Assembly: GCF_014898815.1 (NCBI RefSeq)
Contig: NW_026515468.1
Span: forward strand, 1,302,001 to 1,366,000
Source of the DNA: Panonychus citri
Lineage: Eukaryota; Arthropoda; Arachnida; Trombidiformes; Tetranychidae
Length of the DNA: 64,000 nucleotides
Direction of reading: 5' to 3'
Positions 26,327 through 37,862 of the stretch are shown here, piece after piece (the stretch's first letter is position 1; each line of letters opens with the position of its first letter). Made by a program: the position numbers and the translations under genes. Below the pieces are notes generated by a model, which saw only the letters and a program-made list of their open reading frames with translations, ran no database searches and was not told where the DNA came from.

Positions 26327-29300
26327 TGGCGAAATAAAGTTATCATCAACAATTAAGAATTAAATCCCAATCATGGTGATTAACTTTCGTTAATTCGTTA
26401 ATCCAATCGCTTGGAAATTTGGATCAAATTAAAAACCCAATCAACTTTTGAATCTCAACCAATTTGCAAAACAAAATGTTAATTGTAAGCGATTTTGCTC
26501 TGTATCACCAAACATAATCTTACTCACCAATTAACTAATTGCTAACAATTAATTGTACAATCTTACCTTCGCATCGTCATAATTATATATTAATTAAGTC
26601 ATTTACTTACTTAAGGGTGTCCATATGATGAAATGATTTCATCTCTAATCTTAATTGATTATAAAATACCTGATATAATAAACATGATTATTTATAAGAT
26701 AAATTAATAAACAAATAGTTCAATTTACTTAAATTGTAATCAATTTCAATCACAATTAGTTAATGACACAAAAACACAACCTCGTTAATCAACACGAGTA
26801 AAAAAACAAGTTGTCAACATTAAGGAAAACAAAATGAACAATTTAAAAAGTTAATCAAGTTACATACAAATTGTTTCAATAATTTGACAACTTGTAATTA
26901 AATTATCAGTGTAATCATCAGATTTGGCAATTTAATTTAATCCCAATTAAGATAAATGGTTGATTTGATGGTTACTGTTTTCCATGTGATCATATTTGCT
27001 GATAGTTTATTGTTAATTGTCTGTGATTAGGATACGATAATTTAAGTTTAATTATCTAATCCAGGAAATGATTTGATTTAAATTCAGAGTAAAGTTGATT
27101 AAGGTTGAGAAAAATAGTAGACAAACAAAAAGGTTTACAAAAATCTTTGTCTAATTGTGATTGTTAATCAACTAATTTTACAATTTAATTTTCTGGTTCA
27201 CAGATTAAGGTAAATCAAACAATCAACTGATGATGATGATGATTAATCTGATTGTATTAACAATTGAAAATCATTGAGACATCCTCATCCTCATCATCAT
27301 AGGAAACTGATTGAGCAACTTGGTAATTAGTCTGAAAGGAAAAAAAAAGTTAATTGTAATCAAATCGCCGTTAATTACTCACAAAAGTAACATTGAAAAT
27401 TAAATTGATGCTCTGATTACAAAGTAAAGTTAATTATTAATCTGATTGTCTTGTCATTAATTAGGTTAATCAAACACGATAATAATAAAGTAAAAAAATT
27501 AACCAACAAACAATCAAGAAAACAAAAAGTTCAGACTTAACATGATTAAGAATGAGAATTTTTTTCCCCAATCAACTACATGGAACTAGATTAACTTAAT
27601 CAAGAGTTAATCATCATGAATATTATCATGATTATTATCAGTTAATAATTATAATGATTTTTGATAATAACTTTTAATCAACTTCATTAACTGGGCAGGG
27701 TTAATGGACATGATTAACAACAAGAAAAGTTATAATCTAAAACAATGTTAATATAATAATAACATTGAGGTTGCCTTAGGGTAAAAATTGCCTGAGGGCA
27801 AGTTGATTTTGAATAACAATCAAGAAAAGGACATAGGTCAGTTTACTAACGATTAATATTAAAAATTCATTGTACCCATCAGGTAATCTTAATATAATCA
27901 TAGATTTTGGTGCAAAATAGGAGGTAACAATCAAGGGAAAGTTAGTTAATCATAATAATAATCAATGATTTAAAGTATATTAATCAACTTCTTATAACAA
28001 TAATATCAACATAATGAGAGTCTAATAATATATCATTAATTTACCTTTGGTCCACCTCAATAAACACTCAGTTAGCAATCTAACACTAATTATATGTTAG
28101 GTCAAGTTATCGTTTAATTTTGTCCAACACAATTAACCAGAGTAATCAACGATTCTAATCACCTTGATTGAAATTGGTGAAAGACAATTCCAATCCACAA
28201 CAATTAACTGAATCATGACCATTTATTGATTGTTGTTGTTGTTGTTTTTATTATTTAGCTTTCATCTTGATAGACTTGATCTACCAATTGACTGATTTAA
28301 TAATTAGTTTAAAAAATCATGAAATCATCAATCAATTATGTTAATTGTTACGATTTTGTTTTAAATTGTATTTCTTGTTTTTCTTGAATTATATTAACAA
28401 TTTATTTGCAATATTATTGACAGTTTATTATTATTATTATCATTATTGTTAACTGTAAAATCAATTATCTGTTTGTACCTTTAATCAGTGAATTAAATTT
28501 GATTGAATAGTTAATTGATTGATGATTGTTGAATAAAGTGTAAACTAATTGCTGTGTTGATCAAATTGGCACATAACAGATACAAGTATTAATAGTTAAA
28601 GTTAATCACTCTCATCTTCATAAAGGTTAATTTAAATTAATCAATACGATTGGGTCGATACAAATTGCAGGTAATTAAGTAAACTAACTAACCTCACCTA
28701 AATTGTTGGTGAATAACAAAAAAATCAATTCAACTGAATTAATTTACTGTTGATCTAATAATCAAGTAACACTTTTTATTTTTGTCATTAACTAAACACC
28801 AAATAAACAATAACAACAATCATAATCTTAATCTTAATCATCATGATTAAAAGGGTGTGACCAGGCAACTGAATTTAACTAATCAATAAGTTAACTAATT
28901 GTATATTATTGATTAAATATACTCTGATTGATTAGTCTCATTGTTTTAGTAAATGATAATCACAGGAAACAGGAGCAACAATTTACAAACAATTAAAATA
29001 AATCAACTTAATGTTATTGATCAAGTTAATCAATACAAACTCAAGGATTAAATCAATTAACTTTACTTATGATTGGATAAAATTAACATAATTATTCAAG
29101 ATTAACTTAATTGCTGTTAAAAACTTTTCTTAATTCCAATGATCAGTAAATCGTAATTAAGATAATTAATAAATTTTGATGCCATTTAAAAAGTGACCTG
29201 ATATCGGTACGAGGTAATAATAATTATATCAATTAAATGTCGACCATGATTCAGGCTTAACCCTTGAGATAATTAAAACCCTTTGGACACAATTAACTAA

Positions 29301-30999
29301 TCAGCTGCTTAACTATAATTAAGAAGATGATTAAAACCCTAGACATGATCAGGAATCATAAAAATGTAATAATAACTTTAATCATCATCTAATCACATTG
29401 ATAAGTTTGATGACAATTTTGTAACATTGAAATGAATTAAATTAGTAACTAATTAAATTGTTATTAACAATTTAATTATCAACTTGTTTCTTGGTGTTGT
29501 TTTTGTTAATCTTTATTATCATGATAATTATTGTTTGTGATAATTATTTTTAATTTTATTACTTTTCCGACTTGATTCATGTTATTAATACGTTGGCACT
29601 TTGATTACAATTCAGTTGAAACTTTTCATGATTACGACAATTTATTGAAAGTAAGAATACTAATCACGCAATCGTCTTAATTGTGAAGCTAAATTGTAAC
29701 CATGTAGCCTTGGATGATTAACAATTTAACGCTCGGTTTAAATGATATTGAACTTTCCTTGATGATTAACATGATTTGTTGATTCTGATTGTCATCAATT
29801 TAATTGTCGTTATTGTGATAACAAAATTTTCACCAAACAAAAGTGACAAAATTTGATTATCTTTGTAAATTGTTGATCGCTCCAATATTGATTTAATTGT
29901 AATCAATTACCAATTATCATGATTAATTTACTTTGTATTCTGATTAGTGTTTACAATTAACTTGGATTCAAGTTTCTGGTGAGACTTGATTAGCTTTCTG
30001 TTGATTTGTTGATTGTAAAGGAAATAAAAATGTTTCAATTTAATTGTAATTAGTTTAACTTTTTTGTTCCGCTGTTACAATTAAGATTCAATTAAAATTC
30101 CAAGTCTTCATATAACTAATTAATTTGACTGCTTTTTATCTGAATGTTAATTGTTTCTTTAAGGGATAATAAGAAGAGTCCACAATTAATTAATTACTCA
30201 ATTTAATCAACTTTTTTTTCCAATAACTCTAATCAATTAACTTGACCAGTTTTCCATTATATATTAGTATCAATAATTAATACATATATTCATTAATTAG
30301 TTAAGTTTATTACAGTAAAGTGTGATTAAATCAATTAACTTGAAAATTAACTATTCTGAATCAAATTTAAATTGCAATCAATTCAAATTGTTATATCAAG
30401 TAAAAGATATCAACAAGTTGATTAAAATTTTCATGGTTAATAAAAAGTTTTCAGTGAAAAAAACTCAACCCGTTCAATTCACAACAATTTAGTTTAACTA
30501 TAAATTTAAATAGCAATTAAAGTTAATCATGTTAAATCAGTTTTGCTTTTATTATACTTGGTATGATTATCAATCAGTATTCATTTGATTAGCAATTAAA
30601 TCACACAAACCAAGCGATTTATTGAATAAAATGAACTTTTTTTCCCATTGCAAATGTTTATTCAAATTAATCAAGTTAATTATTCACTGAATTAATTTAG
30701 GTGTTAACCCTTTCCCAATGGGATCCCTGTAGTTAGTTAATTTAGTTTGAATTAGAATCAAATTGCAAATGATTAGTTGTCCAAATTCCGGAGAGTTCAT
30801 GGTCAAGAAATCAATTGATTGTCATGGAATCAACAGTAAATTGTTATTTATTTTACATTGGAAACATAATTATAACTATAAATCATTGAATTTAATTGTG
30901 GTTACACAATTTGATTAGTTAATTGTCTTTGTGAACAACAACAAACGAAACCAAAAAAAAAATGAATCTCGAATCTCAAATTTTAGTTTCTCAACGTTC
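26327..30999. other. Downstream flank of the homeobox gene
   Basis: Contains an AATAAA at 26333-26338, only 7 bp after the stop codon, and others further on (for example around 26670-26712). No gene was recognised. The rest is AT-rich DNA full of TTAATT/CAATTA words and one TTATCATGATAA palindrome at 29516-29527. Confidence 0.5.
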
Positions 31000-31003
31000 A
31001 AGT
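31000..31003. other. Target-site duplication AAGT (left)
   Basis: AAGT directly before the left LTR is repeated directly after the right LTR at 38603-38606, marking a clean insertion. Confidence 0.8.
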
Positions 31004-31551
31004 TGTTAGATAAAATAATGACCGATTATAATTTTAGCAACACTCGACAACTTAGTTGTCACAATCTGGCTACAATATTGGCAAAATCCAACATGGAGAC
31101 AAAAAGGCAAAATAGGCTCTAGACACGACTAAGTTGATTTTCTTGGGGATTAATAAATGGACTTTAATCACAGTCTCAAATACGAGTTTGGGTCAATTAC
31201 AATTAGTCACTAATTAATATAACAATAGTTCAAGACGAGACTTTAAGTGTTAATTGATTCACAATTAGATACAATGTGTGGGAGAAACTTAACCTTCTGA
31301 GAAGGACAATCTTAATGAGAAGAAGAGACAATCCCAATGAGAGATTCACAAACAATAGATTGACACTAAACTTAGTTTAGGACCTTCAGTACTACTTAAT
31401 TAAACAATCAATTAGAAGGTATTTATACCATGAAAAGGAAGAGAAGTGAGAGGTCAAGAAGGTGAGAAGGAAACAAGCAACTAAGTTGCAACAACATCAA
31501 CAGTGATTGTAACTAAGTTACAAGTAGGGGTTGTTACAAAATTACACAACA
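31004..31551 (-). repeat. 3' LTR
   Basis: 548 bp. It begins TG and ends CA on either strand and matches 38052-38602. It carries four perfect AACTNAGTT-core palindromes (31046-31060, 31366-31380, 31477-31489, 31507-31523) and, on the minus strand, a TATAAATA word at 31420-31427. Confidence 0.93.
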
Positions 31552-31562
31552 TCCTCCCTTCT
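31552..31562 (-). promoter_or_regulatory. Polypurine tract (PPT)
   Basis: On the minus strand AGAAGGGAGGA directly abuts the start of the 3' LTR, the expected place for plus-strand DNA priming in reverse transcription. Confidence 0.8.
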
Positions 31563-31691
31563 GAAATTAGACTAATTCTCTTGACGGCCAGTGATATCGA
31601 TGTTCAGAATTCGCCATCTTCAACAGGGCGATTGATTGGTAAGGCCACAAGTTCGTTGGTTTTAGCAAGTTGGTGTTGCTTTAATTTCTTA

Positions 31692-32619
31692 TCATCTTTG
31701 ATAACTGTGATCGAATCTCATAATAGGTCCAACTTTACATCCCAATCTTGTTTCAATTGCGTTTCTTAAGGTAGCACCAGTTTCATTCAAATCGATTCCA
31801 GCGATTCTGATTTTTCTATCTCCATAAGTAACAGCGAACTTAGTTCTCGGGATTTTATGATCGACGGCACTTCGGATATTATTTGAATGACATGAAGCGA
31901 TTGGTTTGATTTCCAATTTCTTGATCTTTTCTCGGAGAAAATTAATCTCTGATTTCAATGAACTAAGTTCATCACTTTGTTTTCGTCTTTTACTATCTTC
32001 TAGTTCTCTGAACTTCTTAACACAATCAGTTCGTTTATGCCTTTGATCTGAGATCAACATATTACAGTGAAGACAAAATTCTGGATTCATTCTACATCGA
32101 TTAACATGATGAGAATAATATCGAGCAGCTACTCTTTCTTGACAATCAGGGCAAAATAGCAAAGGGTCAATAGATCTCCAAATGATTTCCAATTCTTCTT
32201 CCTCCTTCTTTCGGTAGGAATGAATCGAATATTGATTCGACTACATTTCAATGGACATGGAAAACGAGATCCATCAGATTCTTTGTAAGCTCGAAGACAT
32301 GGATGAGAACACATGAGACAATTGCAATTAGAACAAATCATTGGTCGTTTAGCGAGATTACAACAAATACAACATTCATAATCTTTGATTGTCTCTTGAT
32401 CAATGAAAGAATCTGAACTAAGTTCATTCGGTTTAGAGGTCGTTTCAACAGCATTGTTCGAAACCCATTCAGAGATTGTCGGTTGAGTTCGAGGATTCGG
32501 TGGAACAGCAACATGTAAAATTTCACTTCTCCATCTTGAGAATCAATAAGAGCATCAATTGGATCATTTCTAATAGGAACTGGATTCCATTCCAAGTCTT
32601 CTGGTCGTAATCGATACAT
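31692..32619 (-). pseudogene. Third ORF of the retrotransposon: RING + TRAF-type zinc fingers + coiled coil, frameshifted
   Basis: Minus-strand coding potential between pol and the 3' LTR. An ATG at 32619 opens a frame (MYRLRPEDLEWNPVPIRNDP). The frame changes near 32535 and again near 32210 in a purine run. The middle frame holds a RING-like cluster: ECCICC, then MICSNCNCLMCSHPCL, then FPCPLKC. The last frame (31692 to about 32210) holds two TRAF-type fingers, CPDC-x10/11-H-x4-C and CLHC-x8-H-x4-C, then a charged coiled coil (SSLKSEINFLREKIKKLE), then about 50 residues with a possible beta-grasp look. It ends at TGA 31692-31694. RING + TRAF-finger + coiled-coil order is typical of TRAF/TRIM-like ubiquitin ligases; enzyme activity here is inference. 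No signal peptide, transmembrane segment or fusion-protein features are visible, so this is not a normal env. Confidence 0.65.
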
Positions 32620-33175
32620 GATGAATATGAACTGAGTTCAACACAGAAATTAGATGATCAACAATTGACTAAATTCACTCAAAATTTTCAATAGAAAATA
32701 AACAAAACTTGAACTAAGTTCAACACAATGAAGGTTAATTGATTAACAAAATTAATTAGTTGATAAATGAACTGAGTTCAAACACAATTTTCAATAGAAA
32801 ATGAATTAAAAATGAACTAAGTTCAACAAGTCAAGTAACAATTAATCAATTAAGGAAAAGAAACTTAGTTTCACCAATGGCTCTTAACAACGGTTGTTAT
32901 GGTTGGACAGTGGCGACTCTGGTGTAGGTGTCAATTAGCATAATTGATTGATGACAATTGATCCATTGATTTAATTATTAAAATGTCCCAATTAAATTTT
33001 CCATAGGGATTGTCCCATTAAATTTTTCATAGGGATTGTCCCATTAAATTTTTCATAGGGATTGTCCCATTAAATTTTACGAAAATTAGAAAAGTTTGTT
33101 ACCAAAAATAATAATAGTCCCAATTCATTACAGGAAAACGGTAATGATTTAAACTTAGTTTAAATTAACAGCAAT
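32620..33175. other. Non-coding spacer between pol and the third ORF
   Basis: No ORF. It holds six AACTNAGTT palindromes (32628-32640, 32709-32723, 32768-32780, 32813-32825, 32860-32872, 33147-33165) and a 26-bp tandem repeat. It may carry a promoter, splice signals or protein-binding sites for expression of the third ORF. Confidence 0.6.
32985..33079. repeat. 26-bp tandem repeat, about 3.6 copies
   Basis: Units start with GTCCCA at 32985 (27 bp, one extra A and one C variant), 33012 (26 bp), 33038 (26 bp) and 33064 (partial, 16 bp). The core is GTCCCATTAAATTTTTCATA followed by GGGATT. The second and third units are identical. Confidence 0.92.
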
Positions 33176-36163
33176 TTAATCACTGTCAAAGATATCCAAA
33201 ATTATATCTCGAGGTACAGTTTCATCTAAGATGATTTCTTGATTTTCATCTTCAGATTCTGAATCAAATTTCCTGATTTTAACTTTTCGTTTCTTCTTAA
33301 TCAACTGAGTTGATGAATTTCTCTCTTGAATTGTTTCATCCAAGTCAGCATGATAAGGTTTCATTCTTTTTACATGACAATCAATCACTTTAATAGGTCC
33401 ATCCAAGTTAATTAATTCATAATTAACATCATTAAATTTTCGATTGATCTTATAGGGACCTCGGTATCGTTCCATGAATTTCTTTGAAATTCCTTTCTTG
33501 AGTATCGGTTGAGTAACACAAACCAAATCTCCAACAGCATATTTTGGTTCGATCATTTTCTTATCATAATAAGATTTTGATTTTTCTTGAGCCATCTCAA
33601 TGTTTTCTTTTGCTTTTTCTCTAACTTTATCACGATTTGATAAATCATCTTCGATCTTAGATCTTTCACTTATCTTCGGTACCAGTTTTAATTTTCCTTG
33701 CCATGGTGATCGTGCTTCGATACCATGAACTAAATAAAACGGTGAAAATTTTGTTGATCGATGAGGGGTAGTGTTGTAAGCAAACATAACTTGATCAAGG
33801 TAAGAAGGCCAATTCTTTGGTTCTCCTTTAGTCAATATCGATATACTTGTTCCCAAGTAAGAATTAAATCTTTCAGTTTGTCCATCAGATTGTGGATGAT
33901 ATGGAGTAGTTGTTCTATGTTCAACTCCATAGAATTCTAAGAATTCCTTGAACTCTTCAGAGGTTAGATTAGTTCCTCGATCAGTGATCAAAACTTCAGG
34001 TAAACCAAATCTATAGAACCAATTACTCACTAACGCAGTTATCACATCCAAACTAGTGATTGTTTTCAACGGTACAGACACAGCAAATTTTGATAATCGA
34101 TCATTTATCGCCAATACATACTTATATCCTTCTCCACTTCTTGAGAATTCAGCTAAGTCAAGGGAAATTTCTTGAAAGATTCTGTCAGGTCGTTTAATTG
34201 GTATCATGAAACCTTGGTTAGATTTCATATACGGTTTTCTTTTCTGACAAGCATCACATCTTTTAATGAAATCGTTTATATCGTGATCCATTTTCGGCCA
34301 GAACATTTGTTGCTTGAGTTTCTGAGAAACTTTATTCATACCCAAGTGTCCTTCTTCATGAGCTTCTTTCATGACTCTTTTTCTTAATGGCAATGGAATG
34401 TAAGGAAGTAGTTCTTTACCTCTTTTACGATATAACAAATCTTCAACAAGAACAAATCTTTTGTTCAATCGTTTCTTTTTCCTTTTGGAAATGGATTCAT
34501 TATCAAATAATGATCTTATTTTCATCACAAACGGGTCACTTCTTTGTAGTTCTAAGAACTCACTTTCTTTTATATCAACACTTGATACAAAACATTCATC
34601 GTCGTTTTCTTCGTTATCGTCTTCATCTCTCGGTAATGGATAACGGGATACACAATCAGCGTCACCATGTAACTTTCCTGATTTGTATTTTACATCGAAT
34701 TCAAATTCTTGCATTTTCAAACTCCAGCGAGTTAATCTCGGCGTTAACTTCTTAGAAGTCATGAACCAACACAATCCACAGTGGTCAGTTATTACACTAA
34801 ACTTTCTTTGAAAGAGATAATGTCGCAATTTGATGATACTCCAAACAATCGCAAGACATTCTTTCTCTGTAACACCATAATTCTTTTCGGCAGGACTCAA
34901 TGTTCGTGAGATATAACAAACAGGTTTCAGTTCGTTATCATCATTTCGTTGGTACATAACAGCACCGATCCCATAATCACAAGCATCAGTATGAAGTTCT
35001 ACTTCACCTTCAGTTTTAAAACAAGCTAAGACCGGTTTCGACGTAATAGCTAATTTCAAATTATCAAATGCTTTTTGTTCCACTTCAGTCCAAACGAATT
35101 TTGCTTTATCCTTCAGCAAAACATGTAGTGGACGAGCTACTTCACTGAACTTTGGGATAAATCGTCTAAAATAGGAACACAATCCAACAAAACTTCTAAT
35201 GTCAGTGACATTTCTTGGTTCTGAGAACGCAATCACAGTAGCAACATTGGCTTCACTTGGCGATATTCCATTCACCGAAATATTGTAGCCTAAATAGTCA
35301 ATGTTATCAACACCAAATCTACATTTTTCACGTCTCAATTTAATGTTGTTTTCTCGTAATCGTTGCAAAACTTTTCTTAAGTTTTCATCATGTTCATCTT
35401 CTGTTTTTCCAAACACTAAAATATCGTCGAAGTAAATGTAACAATTTACATTATTCAAACCAGCAAGAACACGATTCATTGTTCTAACAGCAGTGGCCGG
35501 GGCATTCTTCAGTCCAAATGGCATTCGAAGGAATTCGAATAATCCTTGAGAAACAACAAAGGCAGTTTTAGATTGATCTTCTTCTTTCATCTTTATATGC
35601 CAATACATCGCAGCAACGTCTAGCGATGAGAACTTGATACAACCTTCCAAAATATCTAAAGCATCTTCGACTCTAGGTATTGGATAAGGATCGTTTGTTG
35701 TTATCTTATTCAATGCACGATAATCTACACAGAATCGGGTTGATCCACCTTTCTTGGCTACCAAAACAATTGGACTTGCCCAAGGACTTGTACTTGGTTT
35801 GATTATTCCTTGTTCCAACATTTCTTGAATCATTTCTGAGATCTTTTCTCTCAAAGAAACAGGGACTGGATAAGGTTTAGCATAAATAGGTGGATGATCA
35901 CCAGTATTTATCTCATGAGTAACACCTTCTATCCATCCAACATCATTAACTGATTTAGCAAAAACATCATCGTAATCATTTAGATCAACTAAATTGATTT
36001 CATTTTGAACTAAGTTCAACGCTGTAGGCTCTTCTACAGGAACTAAGTTCTCTTCAACAGATAACGGGTTATTCGTAACCTTCTTGTTCAGCTTAATCAC
36101 ATCTTTACCTGGCTTGGTAATGTATTGAACGTTTAAACAAAACTTCAACACCATGTGATTCAC
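33176..36163 (-). CDS. Retrotransposon Pol: reverse transcriptase, RNase H, integrase
   Basis: A single open frame of about 995 codons (open back to 36172). RT occupies about residues 95-290, with the VDYRALN motif, LPFG-type LRMPFGLKNAP, and the catalytic YFDD box near residue 243 (35423-35434). RNase H spans about 385-510, with LHTDACDYG, the TEKECLAIVW Glu and ITDH. Integrase has an HHCC zinc finger (HEEGHLGMNK...CDACQKRK) and a DDE core including LDLAEF, ITDRGTNLTS and HPQSDGQTERFN. A GPY/F module (RGPYKINRKF) lies near the C-terminus; no chromodomain is seen. The first codon of this frame is not an ATG; the product would be made as part of a Gag-Pol polyprotein. All catalytic residues I can check are present. 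In contrast to the regions on both sides, no frameshift or stop interrupts it. Confidence 0.93.
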   Translation of the reverse strand: MNHMVLKFCLNVQYITKPGKDVIKLNKKVTNNPLSVEENLVPVEEPTALNLVQNEINLVDLNDYDDVFAKSVNDVGWIEGVTHEINTGDHPPIYAKPYPVPVSLREKISEMIQEMLEQGIIKPSTSPWASPIVLVAKKGGSTRFCVDYRALNKITTNDPYPIPRVEDALDILEGCIKFSSLDVAAMYWHIKMKEEDQSKTAFVVSQGLFEFLRMPFGLKNAPATAVRTMNRVLAGLNNVNCYIYFDDILVFGKTEDEHDENLRKVLQRLRENNIKLRREKCRFGVDNIDYLGYNISVNGISPSEANVATVIAFSEPRNVTDIRSFVGLCSYFRRFIPKFSEVARPLHVLLKDKAKFVWTEVEQKAFDNLKLAITSKPVLACFKTEGEVELHTDACDYGIGAVMYQRNDDNELKPVCYISRTLSPAEKNYGVTEKECLAIVWSIIKLRHYLFQRKFSVITDHCGLCWFMTSKKLTPRLTRWSLKMQEFEFDVKYKSGKLHGDADCVSRYPLPRDEDDNEENDDECFVSSVDIKESEFLELQRSDPFVMKIRSLFDNESISKRKKKRLNKRFVLVEDLLYRKRGKELLPYIPLPLRKRVMKEAHEEGHLGMNKVSQKLKQQMFWPKMDHDINDFIKRCDACQKRKPYMKSNQGFMIPIKRPDRIFQEISLDLAEFSRSGEGYKYVLAINDRLSKFAVSVPLKTITSLDVITALVSNWFYRFGLPEVLITDRGTNLTSEEFKEFLEFYGVEHRTTTPYHPQSDGQTERFNSYLGTSISILTKGEPKNWPSYLDQVMFAYNTTPHRSTKFSPFYLVHGIEARSPWQGKLKLVPKISERSKIEDDLSNRDKVREKAKENIEMAQEKSKSYYDKKMIEPKYAVGDLVCVTQPILKKGISKKFMERYRGPYKINRKFNDVNYELINLDGPIKVIDCHVKRMKPYHADLDETIQERNSSTQLIKKKRKVKIRKFDSESEDENQEIILDETVPRDIILDIFDSD

Positions 36164-36172
36164 AAAATCAGC

Positions 36173-36479
36173 TCAAGGATCAGTGGACGACTCATTCTCA
36201 ACATTACAATGAATCTAATTGGAATCAACAGATCATCAACCTTCATCCAACAGTTAGTGTAACCGAAAGGATAATCTTTGTTTCATTAGCCATAGTTAAC
36301 GGTCCAAACTTCCAAGGTAACAATTTTAATTTACACAGTTCTCGGCAATCATCTCTCATCAGACTGATTTTCGCTCCAGTGTCCAACAATGCCTCTCTAG
36401 TCACATTGTTAATGTCGACATTCAGAACAGGTAACTTTGCAAAAGTTAAATTCAACAGCAGATTGTCTTGACACTCCAT
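36173..36479 (-). pseudogene. Retrotransposon protease region, frameshifted
   Basis: A 78-codon frame (36243-36479) holds the retropepsin active-site motif LLDTGAKISLM (DTGA at about 36372-36383). It stops at a TGA at 36240-36242. The C-terminal part of the protease domain continues in other frames (IPIRFIV-like segment near 36190-36235) and reaches the pol frame only after further frame changes close to 36175. At least two or three breaks therefore separate it from pol, more than one programmed shift would explain. Confidence 0.75.
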
Positions 36480-37747
36480 AAATCAATCGATGATAAAGAC
36501 AATTCTGGTTCAGATTGACTCGATTCAATTGAATCTTCAACATGGTCAATACAATTAACAGGATTCTTCCTGAACCTTTTCTCATACAATTCTTTCTTAT
36601 TCGTCGCTACACGAATAGGGTCAAAAGGTCGTTTACAGTTGTTAACAAAATGTCCTTTCTCTAGACAATTGTAGCAGATTACATCCGATGGGTCGTCTCT
36701 TCATTCTTTCCATCGAATTTTCTTTATCTCGTTCCTTCGAACGTGAACGGTGATTCCTCCTTCTTAGAAGGATTTTATCTCTAAGATTCTTAGTCAAAAC
36801 TTCGTTGTCTATATTTCTTACATGAACGGCCAATGTCTTCAATGATGATGTACTTCCAAGTACAGTTGACAATGCGGTTCGATTCATAGGCAACATGCCT
36901 CTCAGCACATGAGTTATTATCGTTTTATCTGGTAACTGATCGTCATAGTCACGGCACAAAGATAACATATCATGAAAATACGTTGTCAGTTTTTCATTAT
37001 ATCCTTGTCTTCTTTGACTTATCTTCATCTGAAGATCCAATTTATCAGCATCTCTTACATATGTTTCTCTGAACATTTCCTTGAAATTTGCCCAAGTGTG
37101 TTCTCCTCGATTCACACTCGGAAGGTAGATGCATATGTACCACTTTCTATCACCTTTAAAACAATTTACAACACCTCTGACAAGATCTTCTCCTTGCCAA
37201 TTATTCACGGATGCACAAAACTCATAATCGATCAACCAACTAGAAGCTTTCTCATTACTTCCATCAAACGTTGAAATCTTCAAATCTAAGATTTGGTCGA
37301 ACTGAGTTCGCATAAGAAAATGTTCATCGTTGAATACTCATTTGGTCGTCTTTGATTCGCACTTGATCATAAGCTGTACTAGTTCCTTCTAGTCCATCGT
37401 CTTCTTGATTCGTTCTTGAACCATAAATTCTTTGATTCGCTCTTGAACCATCTCGATTCTCACTTGAACCGATATTCAGAAAGTTAGATCCACCGCCACC
37501 ATGACCTTCTAAGAAGGTAGACTGAATCGGAACAGTCGATTCCAAATTAGTCACTTTCTTAGCGAGCAGACAAACTAGTCTTCATGGCTATCTGAACGAT
37601 CCATTTTACTTTCAACTTTTCATATTCTCCTGAATAGAATTCAACATCTTCATGACCGCTTCCAAGGTCGTCTCTGCTTTAGCTCCTGTAGCACTCGTAG
37701 GAGTTAAAGGGTTCGTAAGAAGGTCCTCTCTTATTCTCTTTGTCCAT
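36480..37747 (-). pseudogene. Retrotransposon Gag region, frameshifted
   Basis: An ATG at 37747 (MDKENKRGPS) probably opens Gag. Coding potential then moves between frames near 37725, 37620, 37590, 37320 and 36690. The largest piece (36642-37313, 223 codons) is the capsid-like retrotransposon Gag domain (STFDGSNEKASSWLIDYEF, HTWANFKEMFRE, LRGMLP) followed by an Arg/Ser/Lys-rich linker. The CCHC zinc knuckle CYNCLEKGHFVNNC (36635-36676) is in a different frame from the capsid piece. A Gly-rich segment lies in 37324-37554. The copy as read cannot make full-length Gag. Confidence 0.8.
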
Positions 37748-37862
37748 TTTAGTCGAAGCACTTTTCAACTAAGTCGATTCTCTGGTTTAGTTTCTTATAC
37801 AACTGAGTTGTGTTGGTTGAGTTCTTTCAAACAAACACACAAGAGCACTTTCTGTTCACTAC

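Noticed and set aside
25671..26352. Minus-strand frames opposite the homeobox exon 2.
   Set aside because: Shadows of the repetitive coding strand (reverse of CAT, CCA, TCA codons).
34172..34755. Plus-strand frames opposite integrase and RNase H.
   Set aside because: Antisense shadows of the long pol frame.
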